A stretch of 64,000 nt of DNA from Bacillus weihaiensis (GCF_001889165.1 NZ_CP016020.1:372001-436000), one strand, 5' to 3'; shown: positions 37,180 to 47,366, counted from the stretch's first letter. Notes: a model not told the origin generated them from the letters alone. Made by a program: numbers and translations.

Positions 37180-38115
37180 ATGAAATCAGTAATGAAAATG
37201 ATGTTTTTCTTAGTATTAAGCTTGGCAGTTTTAGTAGGATGTTCAACAGAACCACCAGGGGCTTCATCAGATAAATCATCTAATGAAGGTAGTGGAGATG
37301 ATAATGTTAAGGTAGGTCTATCTATATCAACATTAAATAATCCGTTTTTCGTGACTTTAAAAGAGGGTGCTGAAGAAGAAGCAAAAGCTAAAGATATTGA
37401 GCTTGTTGTAGTTGATGCGCAGAACGACTCTGCTAAACAAGTAAGTGATATTGAGGATTTAATTCAACAAGGTGTAGATGTTTTACTTGTAAACCCTACA
37501 GATTCAGCTGCAGTTTCAGCGGCAATTGAATCCGCAAACAGTGCAGATGTTCCAGTTATTACGCTTGATCGTAGTGCAGAAGGTGGAGAAGTGGTTGCAC
37601 ACATTGCTTCAGATAATGCAGCTGGAGGAAAAATGGCTGGAGACTTTATTTTAGAAATGCTTGGAAATGAAGGGAAGGTTGCTGAAATTGAAGGGATTCC
37701 AGGTTCTTCTGCTGCACGTGAACGAGGTCAAGGATTCCATGAAGCAGTTGATGCTGTAACGGAAATGGAAGTTGCGGCAAAACAAACGGCTGATTTTGAT
37801 CGTGCAAAAGGTTTGACGGTTATGGAAAACATTCTTCAAGGGAACAAAGACATTCAAGCTGTTTTCGCACATAACGATGAAATGGCATTAGGTGCACTTC
37901 AAGCGGTTGAAGCAGCAGGATTAACGGATGTAATTGTTGTTGGCTTCGATGCGACAGAAGATGCAGTGAAAGCAGTAGAAGACGGACGTTTAGCAGCTAC
38001 TGTTGCTCAAAAACCAGCAGTTATTGGACAAAAAGGAATTGAAACAGCGATTCAGGTTGCGAATGGGGATAGTGTGGAAGAGTTTATTCCAGTTGAGCTT
38101 GAATTAATCAAATAA
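37180..38115 (+). CDS. rbsB: Ribose-binding lipoprotein RbsB
   Basis: 311 residues. Lipoprotein signal peptide with lipobox LAVLVGC, then a Ser/Gly-rich linker and the periplasmic-binding fold (VGLSISTLNNPFFVTLKEGA; DSAAVSAAIESANSADVPVITLDRS in outline). It catches ribose outside the membrane. AAGGGGG precedes ATG. Confidence 0.95.
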   Translation: MKSVMKMMFFLVLSLAVLVGCSTEPPGASSDKSSNEGSGDDNVKVGLSISTLNNPFFVTLKEGAEEEAKAKDIELVVVDAQNDSAKQVSDIEDLIQQGVDVLLVNPTDSAAVSAAIESANSADVPVITLDRSAEGGEVVAHIASDNAAGGKMAGDFILEMLGNEGKVAEIEGIPGSSAARERGQGFHEAVDAVTEMEVAAKQTADFDRAKGLTVMENILQGNKDIQAVFAHNDEMALGALQAVEAAGLTDVIVVGFDATEDAVKAVEDGRLAATVAQKPAVIGQKGIETAIQVANGDSVEEFIPVELELIK

Positions 38116-38134
38116 TAGAATTCGATAGAAGGTG

Positions 38135-38165
38135 CAGAGAGCTAAAAAAGGCTCTCTGTTTCTAT
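38135..38165 (+). terminator. Terminator of the rbs operon
   Basis: CAGAGAGC-TAAAAAAG-GCTCTCTG followed by TTTCTATTT. Confidence 0.75.
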
Positions 38166-38279
38166 TTCAAGATTTACATAAAAATAACACTGTCTATTTT
38201 CGCCTAATTTGATAAGATAAGCACACGTTAGACCTCCACAGATGATAAGGATCCAAATCTAACAAGCATCCCTTGCCTG

Positions 38280-38308
38280 TTGTACCCCATCCCAAATAGT
38301 GCTAAAAT
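38280..38308 (+). promoter_or_regulatory. Promoter of secA
   Basis: TTGTAC (38280-38285), 17 bases, TAAAAT (38303-38308) with an extended TGC before it. 64 bases before the ATG. Confidence 0.6.
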
Positions 38309-38371
38309 AAAGGATAGACTGAATTTACTAGAATAATTAGATTTCCACTCTAAAACAGAGGAGCGTTTTGA

Positions 38372-40882
38372 ATGCTTGGAATTTTGAATAAGGTATTTGA
38401 TTTTAATAAACGTGCGTTAAATCGTTATGAGAAAATGGCTGATCAAGTGATGGCATTAGATAGCCAAATGAGCAGTCTATCCGATGATGCATTAAAGGCA
38501 AAAACACAAGAGTTTAAAGGTCGTGTTGAAAAAGGCGAATCGCTTGATGACCTTTTAATAGAAGCATTTGCTGTTGTTCGTGAGGCGGCAAAGCGTGTGC
38601 TTGGCTTACATCCGTATAAGGTTCAAATTATGGGTGGTATATCCTTGCATGAAGGAAATATATCTGAAATGAAAACAGGGGAAGGTAAAACCCTAACTTC
38701 TACAATGCCTGTTTATTTAAATGCGCTTTCTGGCGAAGGTGTTCATGTTGTAACTGTCAACGAATACTTAGCAAGTCGTGACGCCCACGAAATGGGTCAG
38801 CTGTATGATTTTCTTGGCTTAAGAGTAGGTCTTAACCTAAATTCTTTAACTAAAGATGAAAAACGTGAAGCATATGCTGCCGATGTCACGTATTCAACGA
38901 ATAATGAGCTTGGCTTCGATTATTTACGTGATAATATGGTTCTTTATCGGGAACAAATGGTGCAGCGTCCATTAAATTTTGCTGTAATCGATGAGGTTGA
39001 CTCCATCTTAGTCGATGAAGCAAGAACGCCGCTCATTATTTCTGGACAAGCTGCGAAGTCGACAAAGCTTTATATTCAAGCGAATGGCTTTGTTCGTCAG
39101 CTTAAGCAGGAAGAGGATTTCACATATGATGTGAAAACAAAAGCTGTTCAATTAACAGAGGATGGCATGACGAAGGCTGAGAAAGCGTTTGGCATTGAGA
39201 ATCTTTATGATATTACACATGTAGCGCTTTTACATCATATTAACCAAGCGTTAAAAGCACAGTTCGTGATGCAAAAAGACGTAGATTATGTTGTGGATGA
39301 AGGTCAGGTTGTGATCGTTGACTCTTTCACAGGTCGTCTAATGAAAGGTCGTCGTTACAGCGATGGACTTCACCAAGCTATTGAAGCAAAAGAAGCGTTA
39401 GAAATTCAAAATGAGAGCATGACGCTTGCGACAATTACGTTCCAGAACTACTTCCGTATGTATAAAAAGCTATCTGGTATGACAGGTACGGCGAAAACAG
39501 AGGAAGAAGAATTCCGTAATATATACAATATGCAGGTTGTTGCAATTCCAACGAACAAGCCGATTGCTCGTGATGACAGAGCGGATTTAGTCTATCGTTC
39601 AATGGAAGGGAAATTCCGTGCGGTAGTAGAAGAAGTAAAACAACGGTATGACTTAGGTCAGCCTGTACTGGTTGGTACGGTTGCTGTTGAAACGTCTGAA
39701 TTGATTTCACAGCTTCTTAAGAAAAAAGGTGTCCCGCATCACGTGTTGAATGCGAAAAACCATGAAAGAGAAGCGGAAATTATTGAAAACGCAGGTCAGC
39801 GCGGGGCAGTAACCATCGCAACGAACATGGCCGGTCGTGGTACGGATATCAAGCTTGGTGAAGGTGTTCGTGAGGCTGGCGGACTAGCTGTTATTGGTAC
39901 AGAACGTCATGAGTCTCGTCGTATTGATAACCAGCTTCGTGGACGTTCTGGTCGTCAAGGAGATCCTGGTATCACTCAATTCTATCTTTCAATGGAAGAT
40001 GAATTAATGCGTCGTTTTGGTTCAGAAAATATGATGAACATGATGGATCGTCTTGGTATGGACGATACTCAGCCAATTCAAAGTAAAATTGTTTCACGTG
40101 CGGTTGAATCTGCGCAAAAACGTGTGGAAGGTAATAACTTTGATGCACGTAAGCAGCTTCTTCAATATGACGATGTTCTTCGTCAGCAACGTGAGGTTAT
40201 TTACAAGCAACGCTTTGAGGTTCTTGACTCAGACAACCTACGTTCGATTGTCGAGAAAATGATCGCTTCTACAATTGAGCGAGTTGTGGGCACCTATACT
40301 CCACAAACAGAGGTAGAAGAAGATTGGAATCTTGATGGTATTGTCGACTACGTCAATGCAAATATCCTTGATGAACAGGCGATTTCTGTAAATGATCTTC
40401 GTCGTAAGGAACCTGAGGAAATGTCAGAGCTTATTACTAAAAAAGCCATTGAGAAATACAATGCGAAGGAAGAAGATTTCGGAGAAGAGCAAATGCGCGA
40501 ATTCGAGAAGGTGATCTTACTTCGTGCAGTGGATTCAAAATGGATGGATCATATCGATGCCATGGATCAGCTTCGTCAAGGAATTCATTTACGTGCTTAC
40601 GGACAAAATGATCCGCTTCGTGAGTATCAAATGGAAGGCTTCGCAATGTTTGAGACGATGATTGCGACAATTGAAGAAGAAGTTGCGAAGTACATCATGA
40701 AGGCGCAAATCCGCAACAACCTTGAGCGTCAAGAGGTTGCGAAGGGTCAAACTGCTGTTCATCCTAAAGAAGGCGATGAAAAAGTAAAGAAAAAACCAAC
40801 GCGCAAAGTGATTGAAACGGGTCGTAATGAGGCTTGTATATGCGGAAGCGGCAAAAAGTATAAAAATTGCTGCGGACAATAA
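38372..40882 (+). CDS. secA: Preprotein translocase ATPase SecA
   Basis: 836 residues. Walker A GEGKT (about 102-108), DEVD (about 207-210), preprotein cross-linking domain, [14 protein letters not shown], and the C-terminal zinc site [13 protein letters not shown] that binds SecB or the membrane. It drives protein export through SecYEG and is essential. GGAG precedes ATG. Sits before prfB as in B. subtilis. Confidence 0.97.
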   Translation: MLGILNKVFDFNKRALNRYEKMADQVMALDSQMSSLSDDALKAKTQEFKGRVEKGESLDDLLIEAFAVVREAAKRVLGLHPYKVQIMGGISLHEGNISEMKTGEGKTLTSTMPVYLNALSGEGVHVVTVNEYLASRDAHEMGQLYDFLGLRVGLNLNSLTKDEKREAYAADVTYSTNNELGFDYLRDNMVLYREQMVQRPLNFAVIDEVDSILVDEARTPLIISGQAAKSTKLYIQANGFVRQLKQEEDFTYDVKTKAVQLTEDGMTKAEKAFGIENLYDITHVALLHHINQALKAQFVMQKDVDYVVDEGQVVIVDSFTGRLMKGRRYSDGLHQAIEAKEALEIQNESMTLATITFQNYFRMYKKLSGMTGTAKTEEEEFRNIYNMQVVAIPTNKPIARDDRADLVYRSMEGKFRAVVEEVKQRYDLGQPVLVGTVAVETSELISQLLKKKGVPHHVLNAKNHEREAEIIENAGQRGAVTIATNMAGRGTDIKLGEGVREAGGLAVIGTERHESRRIDNQLRGRSGRQGDPGITQFYLSMEDELMRRFGSENMMNMMDRLGMDDTQPIQSKIVSRAVESAQKRVEGNNFDARKQLLQYDDVLRQQREVIYKQRFEVLDSDNLRSIVEKMIASTIERVVGTYTPQTEVEEDWNLDGIVDYVNANILDEQAISVNDLRRKEPEEMSELITKKAIEKYNAKEEDFGEEQMREFEKVILLRAVDSKWMDHIDAMDQLRQGIHLRAYGQNDPLREYQMEGFAMFETMIATIEEEVAKYIMKAQIRNNLERQEVAKGQTAVHPKEGDEKVKKKPTRKVIETGRNEACICGSGKKYKNCCGQ

Positions 40883-40929
40883 TTCGCTTTCAACCAGCTT
40901 GCACGTTATAATAAAGAAATCATTATCCT

Positions 40930-40958
40930 GAGAGAGGTGTTTTGCACCTCTCTCTTGT
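40930..40958 (+). terminator. Terminator between secA and prfB
   Basis: GAGAGAGGTG-TTTTG-CACCTCTCTC then TTG. The T run is weak, so some read-through into prfB is likely. Confidence 0.6.
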
Positions 40959-40994
40959 TACGATATTCTTCAAATAAACTTAGAGGTGACTGTA

Positions 40995-42099
40995 ATGGAA
41001 TTAGTAGAAATTCGACAAGAGCTTGAAAAAACAGCTAAACGTTTAGCGGACTTTAGGGGGTCTCTTTGACTTAGATATCAAAGAAGCTCGCATTCAACAG
41101 CTTGAAGCACAAATGACAGCTCCAGATTTCTGGGATAATCAAAACGCGGCTCAGGCAGTGATTAATGAAACAAATGGACTAAAAGAAATGGTGGATCAAT
41201 TCCACAATCTAAATGAATCCTACGAAAACCTTCAATTAACATATGAGTTAGTAAAAGAAGAAGAGGACGAGGATTTACTTGCTGAGCTAGAGCCTGAGCT
41301 AAAGGATTTAGTTTCACAATTAAATGATTTCGAGCTTCAGCTTTTACTTTCAGAGCAGCATGATAAAAACAATGCAATCCTAGAGCTTCATCCAGGTGCA
41401 GGTGGTACAGAATCACAGGACTGGGGTTCCATGCTTTTACGTATGTACACACGTTGGGCTGAGAAAAAAGGCTTTAAAGTGGAAACTCTTGACTATCTTC
41501 CAGGTGATGAGGCTGGAATTAAGAGTGTGACGCTACTAATCAAGGGTCATAACGCTTACGGCTACTTAAAAGCGGAAAAAGGTGTTCATCGTCTTGTGCG
41601 TATTTCACCTTTTGACTCCTCAGGTCGTCGTCATACGTCCTTTGTATCATGTGAAGTTATGCCGGAATTTAATGAAGAAATTGATATCGAAATCCGGACA
41701 GAGGATCTAAAAGTGGATACGTACCGTGCAAGTGGTGCCGGTGGCCAGCATATTAATACAACAGACTCAGCTGTTCGTATTACTCACACACCAACTGGTA
41801 TCGTGGTAACGTGTCAAACTGAGCGTTCTCAAATTAAAAACCGTGAACGAGCAATGAAAATGCTTCAAGCAAAGCTTTACCAAAAGCGTATTGAGGAGCA
41901 AGAAGCAGAGCTTGCTGAAATCCGTGGTGAGCAAAAGGATATTGGCTGGGGAAGCCAAATTCGTTCCTACGTCTTCCACCCATACTCAATGGTAAAGGAT
42001 CATCGTACAAACACGGAAATCGGAAACGTCCACGCGGTAATGGATGGAGAGCTAGATCCATTTATTGATGCGTTCCTTCGTTCAAAATTGTCACAGTAA
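40995..42099 (+). CDS. prfB: Peptide chain release factor RF2 with programmed +1 frameshift
   Basis: ATG at 40995 opens 24 codons that end at an in-frame TGA (41067-41069). The slippery stretch AGGGGG-TCT-CTT-TGA-C gives a +1 shift, after which the frame runs from GAC at 41068 to 42099 (367 residues total). The shift site is the autoregulatory one known in most RF2 genes: low RF2 lets ribosomes shift. Domain motifs: [13 protein letters not shown] (stop-codon recognition) and GAGGQHIN (GGQ catalytic loop). RF2 reads UGA and UAA. Confidence 0.97.
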
Positions 42100-42122
42100 G
42101 TTTGAAATAGTACGTTAGATAG

Positions 42123-42158
42123 CACCCTGAATCGATGCAGATTCAGGGTGTTTTTTGT
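42123..42158 (+). terminator. Terminator of prfB
   Basis: CACCCTGAATC-GATGCA-GATTCAGGGTG then TTTTTT. Confidence 0.85.
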
Positions 42159-42219
42159 TTTGAATGAAAAGCGGCCGGTGTGCTCGGATTTTGTCGAAAA
42201 GTGAATATATGCTGCATTT

Positions 42220-42313
42220 TCGAAAATAAAAGGTGAAATATCGAAAATAAAGTAGCTACATCCGAAAATAAAAGTGCCAAATCCGAAAATAAACCGTCTA
42301 TTTTCGAAAATAC
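42220..42313. repeat. Array of five CGAAAATA(AA) direct repeats at exact 21-bp spacing
   Basis: CGAAAATAAA begins at 42221, 42242, 42263 and 42284, and CGAAAATA at 42305. The 11 bases between copies vary. The last copy sits in the palindrome TATTTTCGAAAATA. It is neither coding nor a terminator. The rest of the 42160-42573 gap shows no gene. Confidence 0.8.
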
Positions 42314-42573
42314 GACTATGATAAGGGGTTCTGAGATGGACTTACTTTCTCGTTACTCCGCGCAAGCCCAACAGATTCCAAAAAACCAGTATAGCGTCGT
42401 TCCTCCTGCATGATTTTCCCATGTATGCAAACACTACTAAGAACAGGGTTAACACTAGTCCTTTACTCCGTTAACACGTTATTTAACTGTTATTCACAGA
42501 CAAAAAAACGAGTGCTATACTCATCTATGGCTTATATAGAAAAGTGAGATACAAAGGAGGGACATCATACAAA

Positions 42574-43443
42574 ATGATGATGACAAAAAAACGAAATCAT
42601 ACTTATAATCCGAAGCTTGATAAGCTTATTGAATATATTTATATCATCGTAGGCTCGGCGTTTGTGGCAATTGGATTTAATTTATTTTTATTACCAAACA
42701 GGATTGCTTCTGGTGGAGTGAGCGGGATTAGTACAATATTAGATGCGACATTTGGATTTGAGCCAGCTTATGTTCAGTGGGCATTTAACATTCCGTTATT
42801 TATTGCAGGAGTTATTTTTCTAGGAAAACAATTTGGGATAAAAACACTGATTGGAACGATATTTGTTCCCTTCGTCGTCTATTTAACGAGAGAGTGGGAA
42901 CCTGCGACAATGGATCCTTTACTAGGCTCTCTTTTTGGCGGGATTTGTATTGGTCTAGGCCTTGGAATTGTGTTCAGAGGAAAAGCGTCCACTGGTGGAA
43001 CGGATCTAGCGGCACAGATTATACATAAATATACTGGGTTGTCATTAGGGACATGTGTGGTTCTTATTGATGGATTGATTGTTGTAACCGCAGCGTTTGT
43101 CTTTGATCTTGAAGGTGGATTATATGCCCTAATTGGGTTGTATGTTACAAGTAAAACAATTGATATTGTTCAAATTGGTTGGGGACGTTCGAAGATGACG
43201 TTGATTATTACGGGCAAGCAGGATGAGGTTCAGGATGCCATTTTAAATCAAATTGATCGCGGTGTAACAAGGCTTGCTGCGCATGGTGGATTTACAAATA
43301 ATGAAAGACCTGTTTTATTGTGTGTCGTCGACCAAACAGAATTCACAAAGTTGAAACAAGTGGTCAGAAGTATTGATCCCAAGGCTTTTGTCACGGTAAC
43401 AGATGCATCTGAGGTACTTGGAGAAGGTTTCAAAAAGGATTAA
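42574..43443 (+). CDS. YitT-family membrane protein (YvjA-like)
   Basis: 289 residues from ATG 42574 (AAAGGAGGG upstream; GTG 42544 has no site). N-terminal five or so membrane segments with FNLFLLPNRIASGGVSGIST and FRGKASTGGTDLAAQI, and a C-terminal DUF2179 domain (SKMTLIITGKQDEVQDAIL; DVTDASEVLGEGF-like end). Family function is unclear. Its place near prfB and cccB matches yvjA. Confidence 0.85.
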   Translation: MMMTKKRNHTYNPKLDKLIEYIYIIVGSAFVAIGFNLFLLPNRIASGGVSGISTILDATFGFEPAYVQWAFNIPLFIAGVIFLGKQFGIKTLIGTIFVPFVVYLTREWEPATMDPLLGSLFGGICIGLGLGIVFRGKASTGGTDLAAQIIHKYTGLSLGTCVVLIDGLIVVTAAFVFDLEGGLYALIGLYVTSKTIDIVQIGWGRSKMTLIITGKQDEVQDAILNQIDRGVTRLAAHGGFTNNERPVLLCVVDQTEFTKLKQVVRSIDPKAFVTVTDASEVLGEGFKKD

Positions 43444-43549
43444 ATTGGCTATAATGGCAGTGGTGTTGTATATTTTTTTTAGGGCTTATACTTTTTAAGC
43501 CAGTCATGAATGAAGACCTACATAATGAGGTTGAAGGAGGCACTTTACG

Positions 43550-43888
43550 ATGAAATCAAAGAAGCTTTTAGCCCTGTTTCTTGGGACTTCGCTTGTTTTA
43601 GCTGCTTGTGGTGGGGCTGAGGAACCGAAAGAAGAAGCAACAGAAACAACTGAAGGTGCCGAAACAGCAAATGCAAATCCTGAAGAAATCTATCAGCAAA
43701 CGTGTATTGGCTGTCACGGTGGCAATCTACAAGGTGGCGCTGGACCTAACTTAACAGAGGTTGGGGCAAAATATGATCAGGATGCAATTGAAAGCATTAT
43801 TATTAATGGCCAAGGAAGTATGCCGAAAGGGTTATTAAACGAAGCAGAGGCTGAAGTTGTGGCAGCTTGGTTAGCAGAAAAGAAATAA
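43550..43888 (+). CDS. cccB: Cytochrome c-551 lipoprotein CccB
   Basis: 112 residues. Lipobox LVLAAC with lipidated Cys20, an acidic Glu/Thr linker, haem site C52-I-G-C55-H56, and axial Met in GSMPKG (Met91). A membrane-anchored electron carrier facing outside, probably to a cytochrome oxidase. GGAGG precedes ATG. Confidence 0.93.
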   Translation: MKSKKLLALFLGTSLVLAACGGAEEPKEEATETTEGAETANANPEEIYQQTCIGCHGGNLQGGAGPNLTEVGAKYDQDAIESIIINGQGSMPKGLLNEAEAEVVAAWLAEKK

Positions 43889-44176
43889 TGCGGAACGAGG
43901 GTGACTAGTTCATCCTTTTTTTTTATGTAAAGATTTAGTCACGATACTTCCACAGACGATCCCCTAGGCTATAATTCCTACTTATACAATTAGTTAGAAA
44001 GTTCTAAAATGATTCATAGGAAACGTTTACAAAAATATGCATGCCATTTTACAAAAATAATGTTACATTATACCAACAAGCCTATTCTAAGCCCTTAAAC
44101 GATGCTATTTCGACATGTTTTAATATAGATGAAATGAAACTGTAACATAATTTAGTCTATATTTGTTGAAATTTGA

Positions 44177-44185
44177 TGGTATAAT
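44177..44185 (+). promoter_or_regulatory. Extended -10 promoter of ftsEX
   Basis: TGG-TATAAT, with TTGTTGAAA about 17 bases upstream. The 43889-44176 stretch shows no gene. Confidence 0.6.
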
Positions 44186-44219
44186 GGATTTTGTAGATAA
44201 AAAGACAAGGAGTTTTTCT

Positions 44220-44259
44220 GTCTATATTGTCGACATATATCGACAATAATAGACTTTTT
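44220..44259 (+). promoter_or_regulatory. Leader hairpin of ftsE
   Basis: GTCTATATTGTCGA pairs with TCGACAATAATAGAC around CATATA (one bulge), then TTTTTC. It lies between promoter and ribosome site and looks like an attenuator or stability hairpin. Confidence 0.6.
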
Positions 44260-44295
44260 CTCCAAAAAAACAAAACTTTAGGTGGTTTTCTTTCT

Positions 44296-44982
44296 ATGAT
44301 TGAGATGTCAGAAATATACAAAACGTATCCGAATGGTGTTTTGGCCATTAATGGTATTGATATAATGATAAACCAAGGCGAGTTTGTTTATGTCGTTGGA
44401 CCTAGTGGAGCTGGGAAATCAACATTTATTAAAATGATGTACCGCGAAGAGAAGCCTTCGAGCGGTAAAATTGTCATAAATGGTGTTGATCTATCGAAGC
44501 TGAAGGAATCAAAAGTTCCAATGCTAAGACGTAATATCGGAGTCGTCTTCCAAGACTTCAAATTGCTACCAAAGCTTACGGTTTTTGAAAATGTTGCCTT
44601 TGCATTAGAAGTAATTGGTGAAAATCAAAAGAATATAAAAAAGAGAGTCTTAGATGTACTAGATTTAGTACAGCTTAAACATAAAGCTAGATTTTTCCCA
44701 AATGAATTATCAGGTGGAGAGCAGCAACGTGTATCCATTGCACGCTCAATAGTAAACAATCCATCCGTTATGATTGCGGATGAGCCAACAGGTAACCTTG
44801 ATCCTGATACATCCTGGGAAATTATGCATTTATTTGAGGAAATTAATAATCGTGGAACAACAATTGTTATGGCCACACACAATAAAGAGATTGTTAATAC
44901 ATTAAAAAAGCGTGTCATCGCAGTTGAAGATGGGAAAATTGTGCGTGACGAAGCAAGAGGGGAGTATGGATTATATGATTAA
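44296..44982 (+). CDS. ftsE: Cell division ABC ATPase FtsE
   Basis: 228 residues from ATG 44296 (TAGGTGG upstream; the longer frame from 44227 covers the leader hairpin). Walker A GPSGAGKST (35-43), signature LSGGEQQR, Walker B DEPTGNLDP. With FtsX it forms a mechanotransmission complex that activates peptidoglycan hydrolases. The stop overlaps ftsX by 8 bases. Confidence 0.95.
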   Translation: MIEMSEIYKTYPNGVLAINGIDIMINQGEFVYVVGPSGAGKSTFIKMMYREEKPSSGKIVINGVDLSKLKESKVPMLRRNIGVVFQDFKLLPKLTVFENVAFALEVIGENQKNIKKRVLDVLDLVQLKHKARFFPNELSGGEQQRVSIARSIVNNPSVMIADEPTGNLDPDTSWEIMHLFEEINNRGTTIVMATHNKEIVNTLKKRVIAVEDGKIVRDEARGEYGLYD

Positions 44983-45865
44983 TACTCTTGGTCGTCATTT
45001 TCGTGAGAGTTTAAAAAGTTTAGCAAGAAATGCATGGATGACCTTTGCATCGATTAGTGCTGTTACTGTAACACTTATCTTGGTTGGGACATTTTTAGTT
45101 ATTATGATGAATTTAAACCATGTTGCATCTAACCTTGAGAAGGATGTTGAAATTAGGGTTCTTATTGATGTAACAGCGGATGAACAAGCACAAACAGCTT
45201 TAAAGAGTGAGATTGAAAAAATAGCGGAAGTAGATTCCATAGTTTTTTCTCCTAAGGAAGACGAGTTAAATAACTTAGTAGAAAGTTTAGGAGAAGAAGG
45301 GAAATCCTTTGAACTGTTTGAACAAAATAATCCACTTAACGATGTATTTGTTGTAAAAGCAAAGAATCCGAAAGATACAAATACAGTTGCAGAAAAAATT
45401 GAGAAGTTAGAAAATGCATCGAAAGTAAGATATGGGCAAGAACAAGTTGAAAAGCTATTTCAAGGAATTAGTGTAGCAAGAAACATTGGTCTTGGTTTAA
45501 TTATTGGTCTTATCTTTACAGCGATGTTCCTTATTTCCAATACAATTAAAATTACGATTATTGCTCGTAAACGTGAGATCGAAATCATGAGGCTTGTAGG
45601 AGCTACAAACGGATTTATACGATGGCCGTTCTTCTTAGAAGGATTATTTTTAGGTGTACTAGGAGCAGTTGTACCAATAACATTGATTGTTATTGCCTAT
45701 CAATCGATCTATTCTTTAGCATCCGAAAAACTTCAAGGATCATTTATTGAATTATTACCGTTCAGTCCTTTCGTCTTTCAGATATCAGCAATCCTTCTAC
45801 TAATTGGAGCAGTAATTGGTATTTGGGGAAGTTTAATGTCCGTTCGTAAATTCTTAAAAGCGTAA
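44975..45865 (+). CDS. ftsX: Cell division membrane protein FtsX
   Basis: 296 residues from ATG 44975 (AGAGGGGAG ten bases upstream). First membrane segment about 22-45, then a large extracellular loop (45-170), then three membrane segments with REIEIMRLVGATNGFIRWPF. The loop binds the cognate hydrolase in other species. See the M23 gene just downstream. Confidence 0.94.
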   Translation: MINTLGRHFRESLKSLARNAWMTFASISAVTVTLILVGTFLVIMMNLNHVASNLEKDVEIRVLIDVTADEQAQTALKSEIEKIAEVDSIVFSPKEDELNNLVESLGEEGKSFELFEQNNPLNDVFVVKAKNPKDTNTVAEKIEKLENASKVRYGQEQVEKLFQGISVARNIGLGLIIGLIFTAMFLISNTIKITIIARKREIEIMRLVGATNGFIRWPFFLEGLFLGVLGAVVPITLIVIAYQSIYSLASEKLQGSFIELLPFSPFVFQISAILLLIGAVIGIWGSLMSVRKFLKA

Positions 45866-45895
45866 ACTAGTAATCTTTTTGATTACTAGTTTTAC
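45864..45895 (+). terminator. Terminator of ftsEX
   Basis: AAACTAGTAATC-TTTTT-GATTACTAGTTTT overlapping the ftsX stop. Confidence 0.8.
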
Positions 45896-45980
45896 CATTT
45901 TTTAGTGTGATTTTTACAACCGTTACTTGGTGTTAAGTAGGTTTATGCTACATATTTTAACGCTTGGGGAGGAAAGAACA

Positions 45981-47318
45981 ATGAAAAGAAAGCTGATGAC
46001 GTATAGCTTGGCCGCTATTGTTGGGACAAGCAGTATTTTGCTTCCAACATATGAGAACACTTTCGCTCAAACGTTAGATGAAAAAAAGCAACAAATTGAA
46101 AATGAGCAATCTAATGTTTCTTCAAGTATTAATGAAAAAGAAAGTGAAGTATCAAAGCTTAAAGAAGAAGAAGCCAAACTAAATAATGAAATTAAAAAGA
46201 TTGATATCCAATATGCAGAAATTAATGGGAAAATCCGTGAAAAAGAAGCTAGTATAGAAGAAGCAAGGAAGAAAATTGAGGAATTGAAAAAAGAAATTGA
46301 GGCTGTTAAGGCTCGAATTGAAGAACGTAATAAGCTTTTGGAGGATCGTGCTCGAGCTCTTCAAGAGAGTGGCGGTATGGTTAGTTATTTAGATGTGCTT
46401 CTAGGTGCTCAAAGCTTTGGTGATTTTGTTGGTCGTGTTAATGCAGTCACAACGATTGTTGAAGCAGATAAAGAAATTTTAAAAGCGCATGAAGCAGATA
46501 AAGTTTTGTTAGAGCAGTCAGAAGCAGATCTAACGAATGAACTTAAAGCATTAGAAAGTAAATTAACAGAATTAGAGTCATTAAAGAAACAATTAAATGT
46601 TCAAAAGAAGAAAAAAGAAGAGATTATGGCTCAAGTGCAAGAAAAACATGATGAAGCGATACATGAAATTCATGAGCTAGAAGATGAAGCAGCATTCTTA
46701 GCTGAGCAAAAGAAAGCGATAGAAGCGGAGCAAAAGAGACAGGCTGAAGAAGCAGCTAGAAAAAAAGCAGAAGAAGAAGCGGCAGCAAAAGCAGCGGCAA
46801 AGGCTGCAGCTGCGAAGGCTGCTCAAAGTTCTAAATCTTCAAGCAGCTCAAGCTCAAGTAGTTCAAGCACAAGCAATTCTAGTTCTAGTAGTAGTAGTTC
46901 TTCCTCCCAAACGCCATCTGTAACAAGTGGTTCCTTTATGTGGCCAGCATCGGGTTCGTTTACCTCTGGCTATGGTCCAAGATGGGGGAAACTTCACGCT
47001 GGAATTGATATAGCAAACACAGCTGATGTACCGATTGTTGCATCAGCAAGTGGAACGGTTATCCGTGCAAACTATTCAAGCAGCTATGGAAATGTTGTTT
47101 ATATTTCACATAGTATTAATGGACAAGTATATACAACTCTTTATGCACACATGGAAACATTACATGTAAGCTCAGGCCAAGCCGTATCAAAAGGTCAACA
47201 AATTGGAATTATGGGTAATACTGGTCGTTCAACGGGTCAGCATTTACACTTTGAAATTCATAAAGGACCGTGGAATGGTCAAGTGAACGCAGTAAATCCA
47301 ATGAACTATCTACAATAA
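45981..47318 (+). CDS. Coiled-coil M23 peptidase, likely FtsEX partner
   Basis: 445 residues from ATG 45981 (GGGGAGG upstream; the longer frame from 45927 has no site). Signal peptide, two long coiled coils (about 28-105 and 170-260), an Ala/Lys then Ser-rich linker, and a LytM/M23 domain with HAGIDIAN (metal His and Asp) and HLHFEIH. It should cut peptide cross-links in the wall. Layout equals EnvC/PcsB-type proteins that FtsX activates. In B. subtilis the FtsEX client is CwlO (NlpC/P60), so this neighbour suggests a different catalytic domain. Partnership is inferred. Confidence 0.85.
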   Translation: MKRKLMTYSLAAIVGTSSILLPTYENTFAQTLDEKKQQIENEQSNVSSSINEKESEVSKLKEEEAKLNNEIKKIDIQYAEINGKIREKEASIEEARKKIEELKKEIEAVKARIEERNKLLEDRARALQESGGMVSYLDVLLGAQSFGDFVGRVNAVTTIVEADKEILKAHEADKVLLEQSEADLTNELKALESKLTELESLKKQLNVQKKKKEEIMAQVQEKHDEAIHEIHELEDEAAFLAEQKKAIEAEQKRQAEEAARKKAEEEAAAKAAAKAAAAKAAQSSKSSSSSSSSSSSTSNSSSSSSSSSSQTPSVTSGSFMWPASGSFTSGYGPRWGKLHAGIDIANTADVPIVASASGTVIRANYSSSYGNVVYISHSINGQVYTTLYAHMETLHVSSGQAVSKGQQIGIMGNTGRSTGQHLHFEIHKGPWNGQVNAVNPMNYLQ

Positions 47319-47334
47319 TAATACCCTTAGAAAA

Positions 47335-47366
47335 GCCTTCAAAACATTTTGTTTTGAAGGTTTTTA
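47335..47366 (+). terminator. Terminator of the M23 peptidase gene
   Basis: CCTTCAAAACA-TTT-TGTTTTGAAGG then TTTTT. The next 300 bases to ctpB hold no recognised gene. Confidence 0.8.

Noticed and set aside
42220-42313. CRISPR array
   Set aside because: Repeats are only 8-10 bp with 11-bp spacers, and no cas genes are nearby.
46800-46920. Frameshift or low-complexity artefact in the M23 gene
   Set aside because: The Ala/Lys then Ser-rich run stays in frame and joins two recognised domains, so it is a linker.
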